DNA from: a bacterium
Lineage (GTDB): Bacteria > Armatimonadota > UBA5829
Assembly: GCA_021371935.1 (NCBI GenBank)
Contig: JAJFVF010000021.1
Span: forward strand, 1-64,000
DNA length: 64,000 nucleotides
Direction of reading: 5' to 3'
Part shown: in pieces, positions 34,392 through 42,847 of the stretch
How positions within the stretch are numbered: the stretch's first letter is position 1
Layout of the letters: each line of letters begins with the position of its first letter
Notes under the pieces: generated by a model
Databases searched by the model: none
What the model was told of the DNA's origin: nothing
What the model saw: only the letters and a program-made list of their open reading frames with translations
Translations under genes and position numbers: made by a program

Positions 34392-34411
34392 CGCTAAAAC
34401 TCATCCTGAGA

Positions 34412-34963
34412 TTATCGCGTGCCGAACCTGGATTTGTTGAATTTAACTACATAGCCCAACTTCTCTTCATTCCAGAGCGTGTTCGCCAAAAAATGCTTGC
34501 CCGCCGCATCCTCATCATATACCTCGACGATGACTCTCTGGCGGAACTTCTCCAAGATGATCTGAGCAGCCATTCTGGCGGCGTAGTCGATCTCATCGGC
34601 GCTCACACCCTGGCTCACTATTATCTCAAAATGCTCCTGGTCGACAAACTGAGCTGTGTCGATGGCCGTGCCGTATGACTTGCTCTTGGCAAAACTAACG
34701 GCGAATTTGGTGTGGTCGGAATCATTATAAGTACCCTTGCCGCTGTAACCCGGCTGGCCGCCATACTCCTGCGGCGGCTGCACACCTCTTGAAGACGTCC
34801 AAACAAGAATAATCGCCAGTAAGCAGACGGTAATTAAACTACCTACCCAGAGTTTGTTGTTATCCGATATGCGCTGAAGACATCCGACATTCTGACGCTC
34901 GTCGTTCGGATCGACATCCATCGCCCAGCCTTCCTGTCTCTTGCGCCGCTTTAGTCCCAGCAT
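34412..34963 (-). CDS. Hypothetical protein with one membrane helix
   Basis: A 183-residue protein I do not recognise. A basic N-terminus (GLKRRKRQEG) and about 25 further residues precede one membrane helix (LWVGSLITVCLLAIILVWTS, near 38-57). A Gly/Pro-rich linker and a mixed domain follow, with DEIDYAARMAAQIILEKF and QRVIVEVYDEDAAGKHFLAN. It is probably anchored in the membrane with the C-terminal domain outside. The ATG at 34963 has GGAGG twelve bases upstream. An extended -10 promoter (TGGTATAAT on the minus strand, 35035-35043) lies about 70 bases ahead. It is 67 bases upstream of the SIMPL gene on the same strand. Confidence 0.7.
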   Translation of the reverse strand: MLGLKRRKRQEGWAMDVDPNDERQNVGCLQRISDNNKLWVGSLITVCLLAIILVWTSSRGVQPPQEYGGQPGYSGKGTYNDSDHTKFAVSFAKSKSYGTAIDTAQFVDQEHFEIIVSQGVSADEIDYAARMAAQIILEKFRQRVIVEVYDEDAAGKHFLANTLWNEEKLGYVVKFNKSRFGTR

Positions 34964-35034
34964 GATCGAAACATGCCTCCCCAGAAAGAAGTAAGAGGTT
35001 AGAAACCTTTGCCCCACAAAAACTCTAATGTAAT

Positions 35035-35043
35035 ATTATACCA
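35035..35043 (-). promoter_or_regulatory. Extended -10 promoter element
   Basis: TGGTATAAT on the minus strand fits the extended -10 consensus (TGnTATAAT). No good -35 box is present. It would drive the hypothetical gene ending at 34412. Apart from this, the repeat at 35275, the terminator at 35700 and the foldback at 35760, I see no gene between 34964 and 36015. Confidence 0.45.
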
Positions 35044-35274
35044 GAGTCAATACGTCTTTTGCGAGACTGCCGGTTCCTAAGTAAATCACGTCATTGAACT
35101 TGTATTAGAGATATGTATTCTGAATATACGAAATTCAGACCAAGACGTACAATTTACATGGCGTAAATTGCTTGGGTTCCATGCTTCATTTTGGCGGATT
35201 TGGAGCATGTCATGAGGGTGGTAAGCTCAATTGACCGGCCGCATAGAGCATGAATGATGATATTGTGAGACCTA

Positions 35275-35347
35275 ACCCGAATTATGCTTGTCGAGCATAT
35301 TTCGGGTCCGGGCCGCGCATCATTCACGTTTCTCGTGAATAATGCGC
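35275..35347. repeat. Dispersed twin-hairpin repeat family B, copy 1
   Basis: Two hairpins side by side: ACCCGAATTATGCT...AGCATATTTCGGGT (35275-35308) and GCGCATCATTCACG...CGTGAATAATGCGC (35315-35347). The order of the hairpins is reversed relative to copies at 36770 and 44153. Confidence 0.8.
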
Positions 35348-35699
35348 GCTAAAGCACAGTGCCGACATCGATTCATTTTGTGATAGGTGACAGCAGCAGG
35401 GTCACAGTCAAGTGCTGCATGCCGAGTGAGGCAGGGACTACTATACATTCAGTGGATCAACATATATCAGTTATAGATGTCGGCAGGTTCGCGGATACGG
35501 CTTATCCTGATATGCAACAAATACGATATTGTCGCATTCTAAGAGGGAGTAGACGTGAATGTTGCTTCGGCATCGAGGCTAGCTACTGGAGGCTGGCCAG
35601 TTTCGGAAAATAAAGTGGCATATGACGGTGTGGTATGGTTCGAGTCCAGCCAGTGGAGCCAACACATTTTGGATTTGAAATTTGATATTGAGTATTGGA

Positions 35700-35733
35700 A
35701 GCAGAGCAATTATATAATTGCTCTGCTTTTTTG
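35700..35733 (+). terminator. Palindromic terminator
   Basis: A perfect 28-base palindrome, AGCAGAGCAATTAT and its complement (35700-35727), followed by six T. The core matches the terminator at 386. No gene clearly ends just before it, so it may mark the end of a lost or unrecognised transcript. Confidence 0.65.
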
Positions 35734-35759
35734 TTTATGTGTCTCGAGCTACAATCAAA

Positions 35760-35871
35760 AGGTGTGTAAATTGCTGATTTGAGAAGGCGGTGGTATCCTT
35801 TCTCTGATGAAAGAGCCCGGTCGGTAAAGGCCGGGAAAGGAGACCACTTGATGCAATCTATTTACACACCT
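35760..35871. repeat. 112-base foldback element (MITE-like or decayed IS end)
   Basis: Three nested inverted repeats: AGGTGTGTAAATTGC (35760-35774) with GCAATCTATTTACACACCT (35853-35871); GTGGTATCCTTTC (35790-35802) with GAAAGGAGACCAC (35835-35847); and CCCGG...CCGGG in the centre. The whole folds into one long hairpin. A frame that begins ATGCAATCTATTTACACACC at its right end and stops after 26 codons resembles the start of an IS256-like transposase, so this could be the remains of an insertion sequence; this is weak. Confidence 0.6.
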
Positions 35872-36015
35872 ATTGACAAGAGCTCTGTGTCTCAGATGAA
35901 ATATGCAGCTGTTTTCGCAACAAATGTGCCTTGAAGATCAGAAGTAGCAGGCACAGGGCAGGCGTTTTGATATTACTAGCAGATGCGGCATGCTGCATTC
36001 TTGGAGATATAAGTT

Positions 36016-36489
36016 GTGAATAACGGTGATTCCCACAAAGAAATACATTTCACTTGGACGGATGCCTGGCTTTTGCAGGCAATAGCAATGGCTGCCAGAA
36101 AACAACCTGCGACGATTGAAAAAATAATCGCTGCCGGAGACGCAATAATGCATGCAGTCTTCACTTTCGAAGAGTTCGGCCTGGGTCTAGCGAAACTTAC
36201 AACTGGCGGTTACGTTGCGGAGGAAGCAGGAAAATTCCAGCTGTCACCGCACTTTTCTTCCGCATTTATGCGTCTAGCTAGACAAGCCCGTAGTTGGAGG
36301 GAAGTTAACGAAACACTGCTGGCGTTTCTTGTAAGGGAATATGGCAAAGTGGATGCAGCCACAAAACAGCAGCCAGGCCCCAGCTTAAGCCTGGCAGACT
36401 TCGAAGAAGCAGTTATACATTACATTCATCCAACGCCCACACTTACTCGCCTGATGAATCTATTCAAAAGACTTCGAAACCAAAATTGA
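36016..36489 (+). CDS. Conserved hypothetical protein, winged-helix-like
   Basis: A 157-residue protein. The N-terminal part (TDAWLLQAIAMAARKQPATIEKIIAAGDAI then HAVFTFEEFGLGLAKLTTGGYV and GKFQLSPHF, shown here as separate pieces) has the helix-helix-helix-wing pattern of a small DNA-binding or protein-binding winged helix and matches, from memory, an uncharacterised family in Planctomycetota and related phyla. The C-terminal 60 residues are helical with a Lys/Arg-rich end. The start is GTG with GGAGAT seven bases upstream. It stands alone. No function is claimed. Confidence 0.68.
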   Translation: MNNGDSHKEIHFTWTDAWLLQAIAMAARKQPATIEKIIAAGDAIMHAVFTFEEFGLGLAKLTTGGYVAEEAGKFQLSPHFSSAFMRLARQARSWREVNETLLAFLVREYGKVDAATKQQPGPSLSLADFEEAVIHYIHPTPTLTRLMNLFKRLRNQN

Positions 36490-36531
36490 GATAGTTGGCG
36501 TTTAGGCAGTAATTATCAAGTTGATTATATA

Positions 36532-36567
36532 CCTGAGCCAGAAAAGTTCTAAATGAGTCCAGCCAGG
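36532..36567. repeat. Dispersed repeat family G, copy 2
   Basis: CCTGAGCCAGAAAAGTTCTA followed by AATGAGTCCAGCCAGG; 35 of 36 bases match copy 1 at 1067. It follows the winged-helix-like gene. The stretch from 36490 to 36932 otherwise holds only the twin hairpin at 36770 and a promoter. Confidence 0.8.
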
Positions 36568-36769
36568 GGGTCACTCCTGCTTTCTCGTTACAATAGCACG
36601 AAGTTAACCAGCCGCCGGAGACATATCTGGCGGTTTTTGCGTATCTGTGAGCTCAAATTGGTTCTCTGCAAAGATGTTGGCTGTCTATAACTCTGAATTG
36701 AGCATCTGGTCATTCCCCTGGAAGAATCTCCACGAATCCCCAGATTCTCTCCGGCAAAAAGAAACCTCA

Positions 36770-36849
36770 CTAGCCCACATTATTCACGTTCCTCGTGAAT
36801 AATGCTCTCAGAGACCCGGATTATGCGGTAAGCGCATAATCCGGGCTAG
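36770..36849. repeat. Dispersed twin-hairpin repeat family B, copy 2
   Basis: Hairpin 1 is CATTATTCACG-TTCCT-CGTGAATAATG; hairpin 2 is CCCGGATTATGCG...CGCATAATCCGGG. Outer arms CTAGCCC (36770-36776) and GGGCTAG (36843-36849) close the pair into one unit, as in copy 3. Confidence 0.85.
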
Positions 36850-36878
36850 CTGCACTCACTACACAACAAGAGAGAATG

Positions 36879-36908
36879 TTGCAGCTTGCGGTAGAGCAAC
36901 TGTATAAT
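36879..36908 (+). promoter_or_regulatory. Promoter upstream of the MerR remnant
   Basis: TTGCAG (36879-36884) and TATAAT (36903-36908) are 18 bases apart. It would have served the MerR fragment and could now drive the methyltransferase gene 220 bases downstream. Confidence 0.55.
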
Positions 36909-36932
36909 TTGGTAATGAGGGCTGCTCTTGAA

Positions 36933-37049
36933 ATGCAAACTTACAGAACCAATGATATTGCCAAAGCGGCTGGTCTTCACAAAAACGATCCGGTTACCCG
37001 TCACGACCGGGCTGCATCGCTACATCCGATTGAAAAATACCATTTCTAA
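36933..37049 (+). pseudogene. MerR-family regulator, N-terminal remnant
   Basis: A 38-codon frame begins MQTYRTNDIAKAAGLHKN, which is the first helix-turn-helix part of MerR-type regulators (TY-R-T-N-D-I-A-K-A-A-G-x-H-x-N). The expected wing (x-I-R-x-Y-E) is missing: after HKN the frame reads DPVTRHDR, then IEKYHF and a stop. The rest of the gene is deleted. It lies in front of the methyltransferase gene, a common pairing in acquired gene cassettes. It is too short to work as a regulator. Confidence 0.65.
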
Positions 37050-37131
37050 CGAATAGATCGATATAATTAAAATAAATTTGCAGAGCTTCATCTCGAGCTT
37101 GGCTTAGCCGGATATAAAACGGAGGAATACC

Positions 37132-37971
37132 ATGAAGAGCATTGACAAAGACGTACTGGCTAAATATAACGCTGGAATCGAAAAAGGCCGGTTACACACC
37201 AACTTGGGGTTGATCGAATTTGAGCGCACAAAAGAAATCCTAAAACAGACGCTGCCACTGCCTTCTGCCGTAATATACGACATCGGCGGCGGGTACGGTG
37301 AGTATTCTTTCTGGCTGGCGTCATTGGGGTACGAAGCTTACTTGTACGACATATCAGAAAAGAATATAGAAATGTCAAAGGAATTATCAAAAGAATATTC
37401 GGCGAATCTGAAAACGATGGAGGTTGCCGATGCGCGGAGTATCAACCGTCCTGACGAAAGCGCCGATGCGGTTTTGTTTTTCGGTCCATTATACCATATC
37501 GTCGATTACGGCGAGAGGCAACTCGCGCTCAACGAGTGCCGCCGTCTATTGAAACCGGGTGGGTTGTTGTATACGGCGGCGATTAGCCGTTATGCAACCA
37601 CACTTTGGGCGGTAACGACGTATGGCACAAAACACCATCTTCTTGATGAACATGGATTTTTTAACATGATAGAACACGAAATTAAAACAGGACAGCATAT
37701 CAAAAATCCGTCATCAAGCTATAATGGTATGGGTAGATCATATTTTCATCTGCCTGATGAGCTGAAAATGGAGATCGAGGCGGCAGGATTTATCGGAACG
37801 GATGTACGCGGCATAATCGGCCCGGCATGGCTTGTGCCTGATTTGGACGAAGTATGGAAAGACGAAACAAAACGGGAAAGCGTTATGCGTGTTGTGCGAA
37901 TGTGCGAAAAAGACGAAAGCATTATGGGATTGTCAACGCATTTACTGGCTATTTCAAGAAAAGAAGCATAA
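37132..37971 (+). CDS. Class I SAM-dependent methyltransferase
   Basis: A 279-residue methyltransferase. Motif I is VIYDIGGGYGEYSFWLA (residues 47-63, the G-x-G-x-G SAM loop), motif II ends AYLYDIS, the acidic ADARS follows at about 102, and ADAVLFFGPLYHIVDYGER with RLLKPGGLLY give motifs IV-VI. Such a Rossmann enzyme methylates a small molecule; the C-terminal half (FHLPDELKMEIEAAGF) fits the UbiE/methyltransferase_11 group. GGAGG lies seven bases before the ATG. Base use (AT-rich, AAA and ATA codons) differs from the surrounding genes, suggesting acquisition, perhaps from Firmicutes, together with the MerR remnant. Confidence 0.85.
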   Translation: MKSIDKDVLAKYNAGIEKGRLHTNLGLIEFERTKEILKQTLPLPSAVIYDIGGGYGEYSFWLASLGYEAYLYDISEKNIEMSKELSKEYSANLKTMEVADARSINRPDESADAVLFFGPLYHIVDYGERQLALNECRRLLKPGGLLYTAAISRYATTLWAVTTYGTKHHLLDEHGFFNMIEHEIKTGQHIKNPSSSYNGMGRSYFHLPDELKMEIEAAGFIGTDVRGIIGPAWLVPDLDEVWKDETKRESVMRVVRMCEKDESIMGLSTHLLAISRKEA

Positions 37972-38257
37972 CAATGGCCATTGCATACACTAAGCATATG
38001 GGATATGGAGAGAATCAGGAGAATTTTGGGGACACAACACCGAATATGTGTTTGAGATAACTATTAGATGTGTACCAGAAAATGCTATCTGAAAACAAAC
38101 TCTCCACACTTATCAACTACGTCTACTAGATTTCGATATTTGAAGTCTACGTTACAGAATGCAGACATCACAGGCTATCTGATGGAACTTGTGGAGAGAA
38201 AATAGCGTCCGACCATTGAGAATAGTATATGTATTTTAAGATGGGAGACAAAGGCGA

Positions 38258-38959
38258 TTGAAGCAATTAGTCCGAGCACTAATGCGGATTTGCGTGTCAC
38301 TACTTATAGGAATTGTGGGAGTTGCAACAATAGTTGGTTGTGGAGGTTCCGGTGGCAGCATAGTTGTCAGCGACGCATCCGTAAGCATCACTGCATCAGG
38401 CCTTTCACCAAGAGACTTCTCGCTTGCAAGGGGCGGCAGTGTCACTTGGACAAACAATACATCGCGCACAGTGAAGATCGTAAGCGGCGGAATATTGGTC
38501 CCATCGCCGTCGACGGACGAATGTGCATTGCCTCCTCCTCTACCAGATTTTACAATCGCAGAGGACGGCTCGTTTACTCCGACTACTAAAAATCTCTATA
38601 TAAGCACACGCGCAGTCTTGTGGTCGAACTTGAGTAGTAAAACTGTTGAACTACATATTATCGATGAAACCGGCACTCAGATATTTTGCAAGGATATTCT
38701 GAAATGTTATGTCGATGGGTGCTATTTTTCGAGGGTGGGTGAATATACATTCTACCTTTCAGATACTCCGGAAACGACCTGCACGTTCACACTGAGCGGA
38801 ACTCCTGATACGGACGGTAAGTTCGAAAGCCCATACTTGAGCCCTGGTCAAAGCTACTCGACAGTTGTTAATCAAGAAGGGCAGTATCAGGACTACTGCG
38901 TAATAGATCAAGCTGACCCATACACGAGTCATATGTCAGGGTCAATCGCGATGCAATGA
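38258..38959 (+). CDS. Lipoprotein with degenerate cupredoxin-like domains
   Basis: A 233-residue exported lipoprotein: a hydrophobic signal (CVSLLIGIVGVATIVGC) with lipobox. Mature part: VSITASGLSPRDFSLARGGS and VTWTNNTSRTVKI, which match the first sheet of plastocyanin/cupredoxin-like domains, where the first copper ligand is the His of an H-T-V motif; here it is Arg (SRTVKI). Near the C-terminus YQDYCVIDQADPYTSHMSGS recalls the Y-x-C-x-x-H-x-x-x-M-x-G ligand loop, with Cys, His and Met kept but spaced more widely. A second similar strand set lies between. The start is TTG with GGGAG ten bases upstream. It may no longer bind copper; function unknown. Confidence 0.6.
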   Translation: MKQLVRALMRICVSLLIGIVGVATIVGCGGSGGSIVVSDASVSITASGLSPRDFSLARGGSVTWTNNTSRTVKIVSGGILVPSPSTDECALPPPLPDFTIAEDGSFTPTTKNLYISTRAVLWSNLSSKTVELHIIDETGTQIFCKDILKCYVDGCYFSRVGEYTFYLSDTPETTCTFTLSGTPDTDGKFESPYLSPGQSYSTVVNQEGQYQDYCVIDQADPYTSHMSGSIAMQ

Positions 38960-39073
38960 TCTAACTGTCTCGATAAATCCTTTCAAAGTTTGTTGCCCAT
39001 GCAAAAAGTTCGATATGAGTCCTGCCAGGGGAGCCAGCAAATTTGACCTGTCCCCGTTTGTACGGGCACTTTG

Positions 39074-39544
<471 letters not shown>

Positions 39545-39995
39545 TCACCTTGAACTTGCGCTTCGTCTTAGGACGAATCCCGTGTTTCTTCATCAGTCTG
39601 GCAACACGCCATCTGGAACAAGTCCCGCCGTCAGCTATCAGCTGATGCACATTCGTCGAGAGCCGTAACTCTCCCCGCTTGCCTTGAAGACCTCTTTGAT
39701 CTTCTCGGCGAGCCGGTTGTTTTCAGCATCACGAGAGCTTTTCGGACGGTTTCGCCACTTGTGGAACCCGCTGGCAGAGACTTTAAGCACCCAGCACATC
39801 GATCTAGGTCGGAACTCGACTCTATGAGCAGCAATAAATCGTACTTCACACTGCTCTTTCGCGAAGTACGCAGCTGCCTTTTTAGTATATCACGCTCCTC
39901 TGTAACGCGTCTGAGCTCGCGACGCAGCTAAATCAGTTCATCGTGCTCATCTGGGGTCGTACGCAAGCCGTTTGAGTTCTTTCCGAACTTGCGAA

Positions 39996-40121
39996 TCACT
40001 TGTATAACACCGTCTCGCAAATCCCGAGGTCTCGCGATAACTGCGCTACTGAAACGTCGCCTCGCTCGGCCATCTTCACTGCTGCCAGTTTGAACTCGTT
40101 TGTGTATTTTCGTCGTTTCAT
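39996..40121 (-). pseudogene. IS3-family transposase orfA, truncated by a stop
   Basis: Starts MKRRKYTNEFKLAAVKMAER and continues GDVSVAQLSRDLGICETVLYK, the helix-turn-helix of IS3 OrfA, then meets TGA where homologs have Trp (TGG) in the Y-K-W motif. The frame is 41 codons instead of about 90-100. The remainder of orfA follows in frame after the stop. Confidence 0.8.
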
Positions 40122-40186
40122 CTTTCACCTCATCAACTATGATAACACTAGCTAACAAGGTGTCAGCCAAAAAGGGTACACGTCAA

Positions 40187-42085
40187 CTATACGAGGCTCT
40201 TGACTTTGAGCAGCCTTCTGGCTGTCTCCGCAATCTTGTCTGCAGCCAGACCAAGCATTTCATGCAGGACTTCCGGGCTGTCGTGCTCGATAAAGGCATC
40301 CGGTACGCCGATCCTGCGGACGGTGTTGAGCGGATAGCCTTTGGATGAGGCCAGTTCGAGTATGGCTGAACCGAAACCGCCGACTATGGTGTTATCTTCT
40401 ATCACCAGCACAGGCAGCCCGCGCTCGAATACGCTCAGGATCAACTGCTCATCGAGGGGTTTGACAAACCGCGCGTTGATAACCTCAACGCTCAAGCCCT
40501 GCTTATCCAGAATCCCGGCTGCTTCGAGTGACGGATAGACTGTCGAGCCAACAGCTATTATCGCGAGGTCGTCACCGTCAGTGAGCTTCTCACCCTTGCC
40601 TATCGAGAGAATCTGAGGCTCGCCCGGTTCATAAACGCTTGGTCCACCGCCGCGCGGGTATCGCACAGCCATCGGACCGTCATGAGTGATAGCCGTGGCC
40701 ATGAGATCGCGAAGCTCCATCGTGTCCTTGGGAGCTGCCACTACCATGTGCGGGATATGCCTCATGTAAGAGAGGTCGAAGACGCCATGATGGGTCGGAC
40801 CATCTTCACCCACCAAGCCAGCCCGGTCAATCGCAAATGTGACGGGCAGGTTCTGCAGGCAGACATCGTGTATGACCTGGTCGTACGCCCTCTGCAGGAA
40901 TGTTGAGTAGAAAGCTACCACCGGGTGCAGCCCGCCTGCGGCAAGGCCTGCCGCAAAGGTGACCGCATGCTCCTCCGCGATGCCGACATCGAAAAACCTG
41001 TCCGGGTATGCTTCAGCAAATTTGGCAAGGCCGGTGCCGTCGGGCATGGCAGCTGTGATCGCGACTATCTTATCGTCTCGACCAGCCATCTCGACCAGAG
41101 TCTCAGAAAAAACCTTTGTATAGCTGATGTTGCCTGCGGCGCGCTCTATGTTGCCGTCGGCCACGTCAAAACCTGAGATGCCATGGAATACGCGGGCGTT
41201 GTTTTCGGCAAACTCATAGCCCTTGCCCTTTTGGGTCACCACATGGATCAGCAGCGGACCCTTGAGACGTTTGGCATTCTCAAAGACGTCCATCAAAACC
41301 TCGGTATTGTGACCGTCAATCGGGCCGAGGTATGTAAAGCCCATCTCTTCAAAAAGGACTCCTGTTTTGGAACCGAGGAGACGTGTCACGCCGTGGCTCA
41401 AGCCCTCGGCGGTGCGTGTAAGAGTCTTGCCGGCGGGCATCTTGCCGACAACTTCCTTGGCGCGTGTCTCGACCCTCTTATATAGCTCGGCCATCCGCAG
41501 TTTGCTCAGGTGTAGCGCCATAGCGCCGACGTTTTCGGAGATAGACATCTTATTGTCGTTTAGTACGACTATCACGTCCGTCTTGAGCTGCTCGGCGTTG
41601 TTCATACCCTCCAGAGCAAGGCCGCCGGTCAATGCACCATCACCTGTAATTGCGATCACATGCTCACTGCTTCCGCGCAGATCACGCGCCTTGGCCAGAC
41701 CCAGAGCAGCCGAGATAGAGGTGCTGGCATGACCCGCGCCCATAGGGTCATACTCACTCTCTTCGCGCTTGGTGAAGCCCGAGAGTCCTCCACCCTGGCG
41801 CAGGGTCGAGAAAGCCTCACGCCTGCCTGTGAGCAGTTTGTGTGCATAGCTCTGATGGCTGACATCCCAGATCATCTTGTCGGCGGGTGAGTTGAACACA
41901 CTGTGCAGAGCAATAGTCAGCTCGACCACACCCAGGTTGGAGGCAAGGTGACCACCGGTCTTGGAAACCGTATCGATTACGGTCGCCCTGATCTCATCGG
42001 CAAGCTGCTTTCGCTGTATGTCGTTAAGCCCCTTAAGATCAGCCGGGGTGTTTATTTTGTTAAGGACCGAGTAATTCTTATCCAT
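40187..42085 (-). CDS. dxs: 1-deoxy-D-xylulose-5-phosphate synthase
   Basis: A 632-residue DXS, the first enzyme of the MEP isoprenoid pathway: it joins pyruvate and glyceraldehyde 3-phosphate using thiamine diphosphate. The N-terminal HLASNLGVVELTIALH, the ThDP motif GDGALTGGLALEGMNNA (about 150-170, with VLNDNKMSIS), GIAEEHAVTFAAGLA with the catalytic Glu, and RAGLVGEDGPTHHGVFD are all in place. It is the last gene of the operon ispE-nucleotidyltransferase-dxs; its start is one base after the previous stop. The stop codon is directly next to the IS3 remnant, and the last residues (KVKSLV) may be affected by that insertion. Confidence 0.97.
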   Translation of the reverse strand: MDKNYSVLNKINTPADLKGLNDIQRKQLADEIRATVIDTVSKTGGHLASNLGVVELTIALHSVFNSPADKMIWDVSHQSYAHKLLTGRREAFSTLRQGGGLSGFTKREESEYDPMGAGHASTSISAALGLAKARDLRGSSEHVIAITGDGALTGGLALEGMNNAEQLKTDVIVVLNDNKMSISENVGAMALHLSKLRMAELYKRVETRAKEVVGKMPAGKTLTRTAEGLSHGVTRLLGSKTGVLFEEMGFTYLGPIDGHNTEVLMDVFENAKRLKGPLLIHVVTQKGKGYEFAENNARVFHGISGFDVADGNIERAAGNISYTKVFSETLVEMAGRDDKIVAITAAMPDGTGLAKFAEAYPDRFFDVGIAEEHAVTFAAGLAAGGLHPVVAFYSTFLQRAYDQVIHDVCLQNLPVTFAIDRAGLVGEDGPTHHGVFDLSYMRHIPHMVVAAPKDTMELRDLMATAITHDGPMAVRYPRGGGPSVYEPGEPQILSIGKGEKLTDGDDLAIIAVGSTVYPSLEAAGILDKQGLSVEVINARFVKPLDEQLILSVFERGLPVLVIEDNTIVGGFGSAILELASSKGYPLNTVRRIGVPDAFIEHDSPEVLHEMLGLAADKIAETARRLLKVKSLV

Positions 42086-42086
42086 A

Positions 42087-42842
42087 TCAACTACCTAAAA
42101 TTCTTCTCACTACTTCCAGATCGGAGGGCTTATCCACATCCTCGCCGATCTCGGGATATGCGCTGACAACAGCGGCTACCTTCGCATCGAGCATTCGAGA
42201 GACTGCCTTCTCAAGCATAGATATTCTCAATACCTGCGGGATCATCTGGGCAATGATGACCCTCAGCAGCACTCCCAGCCCAATCATCCTGGCAAGGTCG
42301 ATAACGTGCTTCCTTGCGGCATATGCCCCGGCGATGGCATCCCAACTGTGCTCAAAAAAGTGTCGGCTTGCAAGCATAAGGTTGCCGCCGGTAAACACTC
42401 CATCACCGGTCTTTAGATATGTTCGGCGAAGCTCGGGGTATCGCTTGATGCAGTGCGCCTTGGGCAAGACCGGAAACGCAAAATCCACATTCAGCCTCAC
42501 AGCGCGTTCCAGAAAGTCTTCGATACCCTCTGGAGTGATGAGCGGGATATCCGAACTCACAATAAGCACACTGCCCTCGGACTTGAGCGCATCTATACCC
42601 AGCTTGATGTTGCTCACCAGACTGTCGCCGGGCTTGATAACCATATCCAGACCGTCTGCGACAACATCGCCAACAGCCGCTATTTTGCCGATTGACGGCG
42701 AAGCCTTGAGTGCATCGACAATCCAGCCGAGCATGCTCTTGCCGCAAATATCGACCATGGCACGGCTCTTGGAAGGATCGGTCGGGTTCAAATCTTCGCC
42801 CGCAGGCGCTCCAGCCAGTATTATCGCGTCTATTTTACTCAT
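42087..42842 (-). CDS. MobA-like nucleotidyltransferase in the MEP operon
   Basis: A 251-residue NTP_transf_3-type protein. It begins IDAIILAGAPAGEDLNPTDP, a worn version of the LAGGxSxRMG-x-x-K nucleotide loop (Lys present in SKSRAMVDICGKSMLGW), then VLIVSSDIPLITPEGIEDFL with the metal-binding SSD-x-P. A helical C-terminal region of about 100 residues follows. It is between ispE and dxs with gaps of five and one bases, so it is co-translated with them. MobA-like proteins attach nucleotides to small molecules; a link to isoprenoid synthesis, even as a divergent IspD, is possible but unproven, since the sequence is closer to MobA-like proteins. Confidence 0.8.
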   Translation of the reverse strand: MSKIDAIILAGAPAGEDLNPTDPSKSRAMVDICGKSMLGWIVDALKASPSIGKIAAVGDVVADGLDMVIKPGDSLVSNIKLGIDALKSEGSVLIVSSDIPLITPEGIEDFLERAVRLNVDFAFPVLPKAHCIKRYPELRRTYLKTGDGVFTGGNLMLASRHFFEHSWDAIAGAYAARKHVIDLARMIGLGVLLRVIIAQMIPQVLRISMLEKAVSRMLDAKVAAVVSAYPEIGEDVDKPSDLEVVRRILGS

Positions 42843-42847
42843 AATTA

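Noticed and set aside
35359-35782. Two overlapping frames of 75-84 codons after repeat B copy 1
   Set aside because: No ribosome site, no motifs, one runs through the palindromic terminator; most likely chance.
42120-42140. TTATCCACA match to a DnaA box, and TGTGGATTA near 23217
   Set aside because: Single isolated matches, one inside a coding gene; no cluster or AT-rich unwinding region, so no origin is claimed.
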